This document shows, in pieces, positions 24,363 to 36,200 of a stretch of DNA of 64,000 nt. Under the pieces are notes generated by a model. That model did no database searches and was not told where the DNA came from. It saw only the letters and a program-made list of their open reading frames with translations. Position numbers and translations under genes: made by a program. Source of the stretch: Bimastos eiseni (lineage: Eukaryota > Annelida > Clitellata > Crassiclitellata > Lumbricidae); the NCBI GenBank assembly GCA_959347315.1, contig OY365816.1, forward strand, positions 28,623,207-28,687,206. The letters run 5' to 3'. Within the stretch, counting starts at the first letter, position 1. The number at the start of each line of letters is the position of its first letter.

Positions 24363-26629
24363 CTAGTAGTTAATGAATTCCCACGACTGCATCCGCTCCT
24401 CTGCCTCCCCGCACGGCTTCAGCTTCGGGTAGTGAAACAGGTCGAGCGTCTGCTCGTCACGCTCGGTGACCTGCGTCAGACACTGGTGCGCCGCCGTCAG
24501 TGGCGAGAACAGCGACCCGTCGAGCCGCCAGACCTGCTGCTGGTTGCCATCCTCGCACGCCTGCAGCTCCACCCTTTCGTCGATGTCGACAGCAGTAAGA
24601 CACTCGTCGCCCTTGAAGATCCAGCCCTGGTTGTTCCATTCGAACGTCATTCGACGCTCGTACATGTGCTGGCGACACAGGCTCATGTCCAGGTCCGATC
24701 CACCTTCCGACATCTGGCGCAGGCAGTAGTTGGTCTTTGCCCTCAACTTCCCAAACTTCTTCATCTCTCCAGACGGCGGAAACACGTCGGTCGCCACGCC
24801 GCTCAGATACCAGTTGATGTCCTTGCAGCCGGCCGTATGTTTTCGGAGGTACCCTCGCCGCAACTCTAGGCCCCGCGACTCATCCTCTCCCAGCGCCGAC
24901 GACATCCCGCCCTGCTGGTAGATGACATCCTTGTACTCGTCGAACCACAGCTCGGTGATGCGTCGGAAGTTGAACGGGTCGGTGACGTGCTGCGGTCGGA
25001 GGGAGCTGTGAACGGCAACCCTTGAGCATGTCGCCACCTCGATCGTCCCTCCGCACATCCACGCCCTCAGCGAAAGCTCCAGGTGATGACCTCCACCGCC
25101 CTTCTTGAAGTGCTCGTCGAAGTTCCCGATCGCGACGAGAAACGATTTCTTGATGGCAAACGCATCACCCCGCATAACGCTTGTTGGCAACATCTCGAGC
25201 CCCTTCTGTTGACTTTCAACGTAGACGGTAGACAGCGACCAAGTCAACACATTGACCAGGAAATCGTCCGTGCGGTAGAAACGGTTGTCCGAGAGCAGGT
25301 TGTCCGAGTGAGGGACTGCGATGAGCTTTTCATTGTCTGAGATCTTAGCGATGAGCGGCTGGATCCAGCCATGGTTGACGACCGCGTCGCTGCTGATGAA
25401 GATGAGGATGCTGCCCTTTGCAAGGAGCGCCGACTTGAACCGAGATGCCGATTCACCCTCTGAGGTTTCTGACCTGAAGAGACAGAATGATTGAAATGGT
25501 GCAACGAGCAGCCCTGTCAGGACAACTTGTCACATCCGAAGATGACATCTACCGATTATAGGGCAACACTTAACAGTCACTTAAAACTAAGCAACAGGAA
25601 AAACTATAATCCATTGGACATTTAAAATCTAATCTCGAACGACTTCTATATCCCCTCTTTCAAAAAGCGTTGTTCGAGTACTGATTCTAGTGAAACATGA
25701 TTTTACCCACATCACAATCAACATATGGTTTTAGATGTTAGCTCCAATTCCTGCAATAGTTCGTGAGTCTAGATCAAAGTTTCTTGCTCCTGCAACAGAA
25801 GAGCTATAAAATGCCCAAAAGTAGCCAAAAAATGCCCATAGTAGCCAAAAACACACACGAGAGACACATTTACCTGTAAACCTTAACCTTTGCAAATTTC
25901 GGATCGCGTAGATACACAGCGACGTGTTGTCGCAGTTTGAGGTTCTCCGTCCCGTCATCGAGAATCACGATCTCCTCGTACAGATCGAATGGTGTGTGCT
26001 CAACGATCGAGTTCAGCGTCAGTTTCAGGTTGTAAAAGTTGTCTCCACTGAATTCCGTGAGAATGCTGACACGCTCGTCGACATCGAGGCGCGTGAAGTC
26101 ATACGCCTGGTCGCGACATCTGACCGGTCGAGTGTCCTGGAGGGCGTCAAGGGTCTGCTTCATTTCCTCGTCCGACATTCGATGAACAGTGTCTTCTACC
26201 TGAAGAACAAAGAAGAGCGGGTCCTGTAATTATGAGGAGACGTATTCTCCAAAGCTCGGCAATGCCGAAATGTACACCTCTGCAGTTTGTTCATTGTGGA
26301 GGTTTTCATTTCAATTTTACATTTAACAACTAGCCCAATGTCCCAGTTTTCGTTGGCTTCATATAGCCTACCTCTCGTATATGATATTAGTCCCAAGTTG
26401 TGGCTTCTGAAAGATCCATAAAGAGCTCTGTAGAAATGTCTAAATCAAAGCACCCAGTCACCTTGTAACGCACGATAGCGGAATGCTTCTTCCGACCAAA
26501 CCACGACGGTCCAAAGATGAGGTAGAGCAGAATCACTATGAGACAGAAGACGATCAGTTTTGACTTCCGAACGTTGTTCATGTAGTATATCCTTAGTCTG
26601 CGCAAAGACGAACCCATCGCCACTGGCAT
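24363..26629 (-). CDS. Polypeptide N-acetylgalactosaminyltransferase-like protein, catalytic motifs degraded
   Basis: Three coding exons: 26629-26462, 26199-25874 and 25473-24363, phases 0 and 2, 534 aa (530 if the better-context ATG at 26617 is used). The order is a short basic cytosolic tail, a type II membrane anchor (SKLIVFCLIVILLYLIF, residues 22-40), a GT-A glycosyltransferase domain (EEIVILDDGTEN, LTWSLSTVYVE, HHLELSLRAWMCGG, ELWFDEYKD) and a C-terminal ricin-type lectin domain with one clear Q-x-W (QQQVW). This is the GALNT plan: Golgi enzymes that start mucin-type O-glycosylation. The active-site motifs are not kept: the metal-binding D-x-H (normally LDAHCE) reads SSDAVVNHGW, the WGGEN motif reads GGGGHH, the usual N-E-A-W-S is SGDNFYN, and VGHIFR is AVHSSLR. 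With all frames and splice sites intact, it looks like a pseudoenzyme or a very divergent transferase, not a decayed gene. Confidence 0.88.
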
Positions 26630-26649
26630 TCGCAAGAGATCAAAGTTTT

Positions 26650-26860
26650 GTCCCACCCTGTACCTGAAAATGTACCACCAAAATTCACCCTGTACCTGAA
26701 AATGTACCACCAGAATTGAGAAATCTACCCTGTACCTGCAAATGTACCACCAAAATTCACCCTATACCTGAAAATGTACCACCAAAATCCACCATGTACC
26801 TGAAAATGTACCTCAAGAATTGAAAAATCTACCCTGTACCTTCAAACGTAAATCTGCAGA
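26650..26860. repeat. Minisatellite, about 33-39-bp unit, at the GALNT-like 5' end
   Basis: About six imperfect copies with CCTGTACCTGAAAATGTACC and CACCAAAATTCA. It begins about 20 bp upstream of the first possible start codon and so probably lies in the 5' UTR or the intron before it. Each unit carries several CAG/GGT-like sites on the minus strand. Confidence 0.9.
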
Positions 26861-28681
26861 TGTCCTAGCTTCCGATCAATATTGTGCACAGAGAGAAGAT
26901 GACTTACTGCAATGACCGAGGCTTTCTTAAATATTACTCTTTAGGTCCTTTATTAATATTGATTATGGCTTGGTCTTCGAGAGCTATCAGTCGATGCCTT
27001 GTGCAATTAACACCTGTGTAATAGAAGTTACTAATTACAATTAGACAGACGTTCCCTTGACAATGGTGATCCAGTCATGTTCAGTGCAATTGGAAGATGT
27101 TTGAAAGGTCCTACCTAAAGGCAAGTGTGACTTAACATGACATTACTGTTACCATACAACTGTTGCTGTCCCACTTGTGTCCAGCTATTGACCCGGTGGA
27201 GGGTCTAACAAAAGTTGTGCGTTAGGTAGAGAACTACAGGGTATGGTTAAGAAACTCGCCCCATTTAACATATACGTTGCAAAGAAACGAAAATATTTTC
27301 TTAAAATTTTCAATGAAGTAAGTTATATCAAATCAAAAAATCTTTTAAAATATAGTTTTAAGATTATCATTCCGATTTGAAACCTCGCAAATTCGTTCAT
27401 CTGATCGCAGAGTAGTCCATCTTCAATTCTAGTTTGTAACATATTAACCGCCGTTCTATCCATGCCCCTCCTCGATCTCTTCAAACTCTGCTCCCGGCCT
27501 TCCCACGTCGACATCTCATCACTCAGCTCCTCCTCCTCCTCCCTTCCTTGCAAAATATAAAACTACCCGTTACCAAATATCCACAAAGTTCTGGAAAGCC
27601 AGCACAATGGCTGCGCGTTACAAGTTGCGCATGCCACACACAAACTAGTTTCTCAGTCATGCGTGACAAGAGGAGTGGATAGACACGACTCAATAATTAA
27701 CATCGAAGAAACACGCTAGGTAACAAATAATCACGATCGAAGCCGTAGATCGTTAATTTGTAATCGATTTAAATCAGACCTTGTTCAAAAGTCAACCATC
27801 AGAGTTGATAATTGGCAAAATAAAAACTTTTAAGCACTCGACCGTAAAAGTTGTTCTACTGCTACGAATGTCAGAAATGTATGATCGTTTTGTAGCGCAT
27901 ACCGTTGCTCACCCAGATGCCGTACTACTTAAACTTATCGATATCATACCGCGTCGGAAAATCATGCAGATAGCAGACAAGTAATTGTTATTGCCAATTT
28001 GCTTATGCATAAAGCAGCCTTTAGTAATGCTCTAAATATTAAATGAGAGTTGCCTTTTGGGAGAATAATAATTGTGGTCGTTGCCTTCAGGTTTTAACAA
28101 ACATCTTTTATCTGAATTAATTCGTGGATGTAGATCTAGGAAGGGAGTGAATTAATGAGTTGATGCTTGGAGTTGTGTAATATACGGAGAAGAGGGCACG
28201 TGATGCAGATAATGTTAGGCTAATTAATGCTAACAGACCGATAAAGATGATAACTATTAAATAACGATGTTGGCAGATCCGCTAAGGCAACGTGCCACAC
28301 AGCGGATAATTTTCGGTAAATCTCGAATTTGAGACTTTTAGTCAACCGTTGGAAACTAACACTTCTTCAGATAAGGCGCTTAATAAAAGTCCTAAGCAGT
28401 AACTTGATCGGTTCTTGTTACCCCAACAGCGTCATTGCACGTCCGTGACATTAAGGCCAGGCAGTGCTAGTCCAAATCCTAGGTGAAAGAGGAGAGCGAC
28501 GCAGATGATCTTTGCTATCCGGCAGTTTTCATTAAACTACTGTTAAGTCGCTAACCCCATTATCGCCAGAAGTTTGCGGCGCCATCGAATAAGGATTACC
28601 ACTCATCTTAACCCGTGTTCTTGGTTGCTGTGCCATATTGGTTTAGAATTCAAACCAGTTATTTTCGTATCATTATTTATA
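26861..28681. other. Divergent intergenic region
   Basis: Between the GALNT-like 5' end (minus) and the first coding exon of SENP (plus). Probably holds both promoters and 5' UTR exons. One copy of dispersed family D lies at 28435-28560. No coding exon recognised. Confidence 0.55.
28435..28560 (-). mobile_element. Dispersed repeat family D, reverse copy
   Basis: Carries GGCCAGGCAGTGCTAGTCC and GAGAGCGACGCAGATGATC, close to the reverse copy at 39715-39805 and the reverse complement of the plus copies. Confidence 0.55.
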
Positions 28682-31600
28682 ATGTTAGAATTCATTCACA
28701 ACATTGGATCAAAAGTTTTAAACTTTTTCTCTGCTAAGCTTGGAAGCGAGGGAGCAAAACGTCAGCGAGACGGGTATAAATTATTTTGTCGTATTCATTT
28801 TTTGAGCGATAATTGAATGATTTATAAGGCTCGCAACGCCAATTTTTAAATGCGTGGATCTTCTGCGGCCGAAACTTGGGCCTCTCAACGCACGGAATAG
28901 TAACTTCTGCGTACGAAATTTCTTCGCATGTGTGTAAAAATGACACTAACCCTGACCCTAAGCGACCAGTACGACTATTGTTGCTTTTTTTGGAGATAGT
29001 ATGCACAAGAAATTTTGCGTGTGCAGCATCGTACGAATGATTCACACCTTTGAGCGCAGGTCCGACCTGAATGCGATAATAGTTAATTTGAGATCCTATA
29101 TAAAGGTATGTGATGATAGGTTGTGATAACCTAAGAAAAGTCCCGTGTCTAAAGATCAATAATGGGACATATAAGCCAAGGCACCAATGCCTTACCTGAC
29201 CCTAACCGACCCTCACGGCACGTATTACATTTTAAAGGTGTTTTTAGCAGTACACAATGCTGGCCCATCTTTAGGTTCAAATAGTTTGTTGAATGGCATT
29301 TTTTGAAGTGCAATATGACTAATTTTTCGGTTTCATTTGATGGATGCACTATTGTGAACATGGTTCATTAAAAATCTTTCTGTAAGATGAACATTGGTAT
29401 GATAAACTCATGGTTGTAACTGTCGTATTGTCTACGATGTTGTACCCATAACAAAGGGCAGACTGGCGAATTGGACCAGTTTGTGAACTAAAGAGAAAAT
29501 GCACAAAGAAATTTCTTTTGATGATTACTTTGTTTAAAATATTTAATTGATGATTTTGTAGCTTATATGACGAATTGCCAACGGACTACTCTCCCATCAA
29601 ACGCTTCAGGCTTGACATGGAGCCTGGTAAGAATCTCTTCATCATGCTTCATTTGGGACACACTTCATTGGCTCCCTATTCGACTGCGCATACAGTTTAA
29701 AACCATTTCCATTATGCTCAACTGCGTACTTTGGGGTGGCCCTGACCTACCTAAGATTTTTTTCCATTTTGGTGTCCTCTTTACCTGCAAGGGCTTCCTT
29801 GCGATTTTCCACTCGCGGCCTTCTTGTTGTTCTGCGTATGTGCCTTGCTCAGTGTAACATCTTTGCGTATGTTGGCCCTTCAGCTTGGAACTGTCTTCTG
29901 CAGTCCCTGCGCCTGGAATAACTGACACTTTCACCTTACCAATTTCGGAGACGCCTTAAGACTTTTCTGTTCCCTTGCCCACGCACAGACGCCCGTTGAG
30001 AGCGCTGATGATTTGAGCGGAAGTCGTACGCATAGAATGTTTCACTATAGACTCTGGAATGAGAGGTCTCCTAAGTAACCAAGGATTAGCTGTCTGACCA
30101 TAGAGTCTCATAAACAGGTCATAGATACAATATAACATTACTCAGACCATGGACTATAAATGTTTAGAAGTCAGAGGTGCAATAAACTAAATAGGTAATT
30201 AGATTGGACTGTTAGCTTGGTAGGGCTTAATGATAAAAGAACATTAGCATTGCCCTCCTCCTTTATCCATGTTTGGGACTGGCACTGTCAGAGTGCAAGC
30301 AGTGAAGGAGTCGTAGCAGTAGTAGTTTCGGTTTAACAACGCTGTGATAACATATCATTGGTGTCGCCCTCCTTTTTTATCAAGGCTTGGGCCTGGCAGT
30401 GCCAGAGGGCGAACAGTGGCGGAGTAATTAGATTATTTTAAAATCTGATTTGATCTGTTAGACACGAATATTGGACTGAGGATCCCAGCGTCGAGCTTTA
30501 GCGACCTGTATTACTATAGAGAGGACACCACTGCAAACAGCAATCGTATTGCACATCCTCTGAGAGGAAGAAAAACGTCTGATTCGTTTGTAGATAATGC
30601 ACCAAGAGATTCACGACTGTTGTCGACAAATCCTATGGTTTGTTCTACTATTATGTTCTTATTATTATCTTTATTTTTATCAATATTGTTATCGTTATTA
30701 AATATTATTCTTGTGATTGTTATGATATATTTGCATTTTATCTGTTGTACCTGAGGCCGAAATGATTCTGTCAAGACTCGAGAGATATTTTCTGCAGAGT
30801 GAAAGATTGTTTTTGATAATATTGAAATAAACAATTTATATATAGAATATGGAGAAATAAGTCTTAATTCATCAGGCTGAATAATATGATGATTGATATT
30901 AAAAATCATTTATCGGTATTCTGATCTATTGAATATTTAAAGAAATGTTGTTAGACGAAATCTTGGAAGCTAGCAGACTTTTCTCGTTAAGGTGAAGCGG
31001 GCCAAAGGTATTGCATGTTTTCTTTTATTATGAAAACGACGAGACCTCATTTCTGGGTTCTGCTATATTAATCCCAGGTATACTGCTTTGGTTTGATCTG
31101 ATTTCTTTTGAGACCTATTGTAGGAAATTGTGTTTGATTGTTAATTTAATTGTTTTCTGTTTTGTTCGGCTTAGGCTGTCAATTCTCGAAATCTGAACAG
31201 CACACCTTTAGGCCAACAATCAACAAGTCAGTGAATATTTCTGTTTCTTTGCTAATTTGTATTAATGAATCAGGATAACTTGGAAGTGAGTTAAAAACCG
31301 CAGTCATTAGCCATTGAGGTTTCTTTAAATTTGATTCCATAATGCTGCATTCCTTGGTGCCTTGACTAGAAACTGAGTCTCTAATTTCTCTAACTCCAAG
31401 GCTCAACATTCAACTGTGAGGTCAGGGTTGGAATTTGTTTTGCGGTTTCTGCTCCTCTAGCGCCACCTAGCCATATTGGCTACAACGAGTACACCTACCG
31501 TACACTGTCAGTGGGAAGATGAGAGGGAGAGGACGGATGGCCCGCCCTCTGGAGCCAAGGATGGGAAAATAGTCTGCATCGGGGCTTGTTCAACTTCTCT

Positions 31601-33188
31601 TCTGCTCGACCTGGGTTGGGAGCACCACTGAGCCCTGTGAGCAGAGATGTAGAATAGGTGCTATATAAATTGACTGATTGTTTGGCAATTAACCCACATA
31701 AATTGACTGATTGTTTGACAAAATGACCTATGTAATTTGACTGATTGATTTGTAAAATAACCTGTGATATGTAAATCAGTTTTAAAATATATTTTCAGCA
31801 GGCATCACAGTGAGAGACTCGGATGTGAGAGGAGGGTTCAACTTTGCTGATGCGCATGTCCAAGTTTCTAGTGGCTTCCAGTTCTCTTCAAATCCAGGTG
31901 ATACTTGGAATTTCTGACCATTTAAAACCATCCTTCTTGTTGTCACTCAACGATAGTAACCTGAGACATGTGGGATTGTCTTGGTAACCAGGTTGGGGTT
32001 GTCAGGGTGACCAGTGATTGGTCTTGAGTGATGTAATGTGGTTGGTTTTGTGTATTTTAAGCCAATTGGTTGACTGTGGTGCCACCTTTGTCATGGACAC
32101 GATTGGACACATGATCAATGATTGTATTACGATGAGATCAGAACAAAATAATTGGTCTGGGATTTTTTTAATGAAATTTTAAAAATATTTATTATTTGTT
32201 CTTTTTTATTAATATTATTGTTGTTATTATTATTTTTGTTGTTGATATTATTATTGTTATTATTATTATTATTGCATATTTATTAAGCACCATTACATGC
32301 AAACTAATTAATATTCATGTTGAAACAGGTCAAGTTCAGAAGGTCAAGACACTAGTGTGCAGAGTGACCCTTTGAAGTTGCCTGGTTCACTCGCTAAACA
32401 GCGGCAGTGGTTAGATTAGATGTATAAAGTGATGCGTGCCTTGGATGGCTGCCGACAGTTAAATTCCACTCTGTGTAATTAATAACTCATTGTCTATTTA
32501 TACTGTTCTAGTAACTATACTGCGCTCTGCCATTTTGAGACTTGATGACAACATTTTTATTGTAATTGCAAATCTGCTGATTGTACTCAGTCATTGGGAA
32601 ATAAGACAGCGAGGAAGAGGGCTTGCCACAAAAGCAGGATACCAGTGGATAAAACTTCTGACGGATTTCTGTTTGCAGATTCCGTGAAATTCCAGGGATC
32701 TTCGTGCGATGCCGTCAATAACTGGGCAGCCTCTAATCGATCGATACCCTATGACCAGCCGACAGCAAAGGGTGCACGCTGTGACACTCTTAGGTAGCTC
32801 ACAGATTGGCTTTTCGTTTGGAGACTGTATCAGTGTTCCAGCAATTATAGTAGTAGTGGTTACAGTTTAACGACACTGTTATAACTAATATCACGAGTGT
32901 TGCCCTTCTCCTTTTCCACGCTTGGGGTTGCGGAATTTATGATTTTTATGTCCCTCATTGCTATTATTATTGTTATAATTATTGTTATTACTGATGTTAA
33001 TGTTGTTATTAAGGTTCAATGGTGCAAAGGAATCAAAACAGAAGAGATCCATTTTCAGTCGTGTTCTTGGCGGACCAGACAACGCACCCAGAGGAGGAAT
33101 CAAGTGCGTAGATACACGCAGGAGGAACAAGATGGCCGTCAAACAGGTAAAGATCCTCCATTCATCCTCTTTCTATTCCTCCTTATTT

Positions 33189-33228
<40 letters not shown>

Positions 33229-36200
33229 TCCTCCTTATTACCGAGATTTTATTCCTTCATATTACCTGGGTTTTATTCCTCCTTATTACCGAGATTTTAT
33301 TCTACTTATTACCAGGATTCTATTCCTTCATATTACCGGAGTCCAATTACTCTTTATTTCACCTGGGTTCTATTCCTGTTTACCTGGATTCAATTATTTT
33401 ATTCCTTCATATTACCTGTATTCTATCCCTTCTTATGACCTAGATTTTGACCTGGTATAGCTGTGCGTTTAAATAATAAACTTGCCATTGACGCTATCGA
33501 CCCGCACAGAGCATGCTCCTGTTGTTGGGTCGATTGTTTTTATTTAATATCTTACTTTGTATTCTGATTCTTTCGCCAGTGCATCCGTTTGAACGAGAAG
33601 AGTATGTACCAGGATCTACTGAATCGTCACATGACCCATCACGTCGCCACTCCCATTCTGCCACCCTACTCGGTCGAAAGACACAATGGGTGAGTATATA
33701 AGGGTCACAGTTGCTTGCAATATCTTAAGACTGGAGCTTTTGTTTACTATTATTATTGTTGTTGTTATTGTTACTAATTTTTAATATTCTCATTTCTACT
33801 TTTATTATTATTATTATTCTATCTAATTTTATTATTACTTTATGATTACCAACTTTATTACAAGTTTATTTTTATCATTTATTTTTTTACTAGTTTATTA
33901 TCATTGATATTATTATTGCTAATTTTATTATTATTTGTTTGTTATCATTTATTGTAAACATTATTATTACTATTACTGGTTTTATCATTATTATTATTAG
34001 TTGTAATTTTTTTTATTGTTGTTTTTATTATTATTTGTTATTTTAATATTTTTAGGCAATTGTCATCCTCCTCTCTAATATCCGACTCCCTCTACTTTTT
34101 GCCCTCTTTTATTTAACTTGGCTTGCATTAAGTTTTCATGGATGGAGCGTTAGTTTGTCATGGACGGATCATCAGAGTTCTTTCAACTCTATTTTTGGTA
34201 TATTCCTGTCGACCTACAGAGCTGACATTTTGCGCACATTTCACGCTTGCATGACAATGCAATGTATAAAAATTTTATGGACATAACTTAAAAATTGAGA
34301 GAGAAAAAATGACACAAATGCAAAAAATTAAATATCGTTAACCACTCGAGCGAGTCGTCCTTGACGAGCTCCGCTCTGGCAAGTTTACATCATAAATGAT
34401 CCCTTAAGGAAATGGATCGATTGCGCCATCTACCAGATTGCCAAAAGTCAATAGAAGTGGATCCCGAAATTTTACTTTTACTTGTAAACCTTTGGTGTCA
34501 TCCACTCCTCTGTTTGAGCCTGATGTTGTGAATAAGCGATGATGATTGATAGATTGATTCTTATGCAATCCTTACAGGCCGACCGCTCAGAAGGTGGCAG
34601 AGACCAGTCACGCCCTCTTTGCAGGCACTCCTTTCTTCGACCGATCCAGTCTCTTCTCCAGCACTCGTCTCAATGATATGCCAACCACGGACAGCATAAA
34701 ACATCGTCTCGACGCCAGCACGTCACTTCTGGCGTCAGCGACAGCGCCAGGACGCGACCAGACGTTGGTGGCGCCACTGCCGGTGTGGCGGCAGACGATG
34801 GCGGAACGGAAGAAACAGTTTCAGACCGGAATCCCAGAAAGGTCTGAATACCTGCTTCCTGTTCTATAGATGAATAATGTGACGGTCACCTTGCATGCCT
34901 GCCAACAGTATAGTGCTCGACATTGCTCGAATTTGGACACGAGTGGGTCTGAGTATTAATAAAAACAACACACATATAGTTACCAGTAGTTCTTACTAGT
35001 TACTACCTCGTAGTGTAAACTGAGGCGCATCCACAAATTCATGAAAATTGTGCAAACTTCCAAACTAAAACTCAAGAGAATAAGAATTTTTCAATATTCA
35101 GACCCTGTACTACTCGCTTGTAATGTTCGAAAATCGGCTGAAAATTGTCACTCAGTTCATCGCTTAAACTTGCTTAGTTGTCTCAATTTTCCAGAACTCT
35201 TCAAATCCTTCAGCAGTTGCGCCATGAGCCGATGAGAGCGCCTCCTAGGAACGAGTTCACGAACCATTCTGTTGTTCAAAACAACAAAACCGTTGACAAT
35301 CCATCGTTCTTCGGGAGGTCCTCCGAGAAGTCCGACCGGCGCAGGTCCACCTCCGAGTCGCCGATCACAATAGGATCGGTAGATTACGAAGGAGGGAGAC
35401 AATCGTCGAAAGATTCAGAGGTTGAAGTGCTGGCGGAGTCACCTGGAGGTAGGGGGATAGCGGGAAAACTGGAATCCGTTTGATCATGATATCTGGATGA
35501 TTTGCATTTCATCATCGTTAATTTGGGGAATTCTTACATTTATTTGGGTGTTATTTATTAATTAGTTGAATTCTTATGCTTGATTAGTTGTTATCTATTT
35601 ATAATTTTAATTATTAAACGTTGTTATTGTTTATTTATTGGTTAAATTCTTTAACATCTATTAGTTCTATTTATTTATTGGTGATATTCTGAAACTATTT
35701 TTATTATTATTTATTAATTAGATAAACTCTTAAGCTTACTTAGTTCTTATTTATTAATAAAGGAAATTCTTCAGCTGAAATTTTATTAATCATTAATTCA
35801 TGTTACCGATTAATTCCATGATGTTTTTCGTTGCAGTTAATAATTCAAGGCACAATGAAAATCTTTTTGATAAAAGGTAGGAATTCAGAAATCAATGGTG
35901 TTTATTCGATCCATGAGAATTATTTGATCGACAGAAATTATCTATAAGAATTTCACTGTGATTATAGACCGTTGGAAATTATTCGATCAATGACAGCTGC
36001 TTGACTATAAGAAATTAATCCATGAATCATGAGAATTATTTAATCATCTTTTATCGATTTTTTGAGTTAAACAAATTCTTCTCTCCAGAAAATGATTCCT
36101 ATTCTTAAGTGTTCATTATTTGCAGGAATCATCAACTTTCTTCTCTCAAATTTGGTTGTTGATGTCTTGATTTTGATGAGATTTCAGAATTTGCCATGAT

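Noticed and set aside
24432..25340. Plus-strand open frames across the GALNT-like exon
   Set aside because: GC-rich third positions of the minus-strand exon create them; no domain or start context.
24363..26629. GALNT-like gene as a decayed pseudogene
   Set aside because: No stop or frameshift in 534 codons and all splice sites are intact; a selected pseudoenzyme fits better.
29640..29975. A host exon with HWLPIRLRI
   Set aside because: The motif belongs to non-LTR reverse transcriptases, and the frame is broken several times.
33580..33689. Frame reading [19 protein letters not shown] for SENP exon 6
   Set aside because: It breaks the phase with both neighbours; the frame [17 protein letters not shown] fits both junctions.
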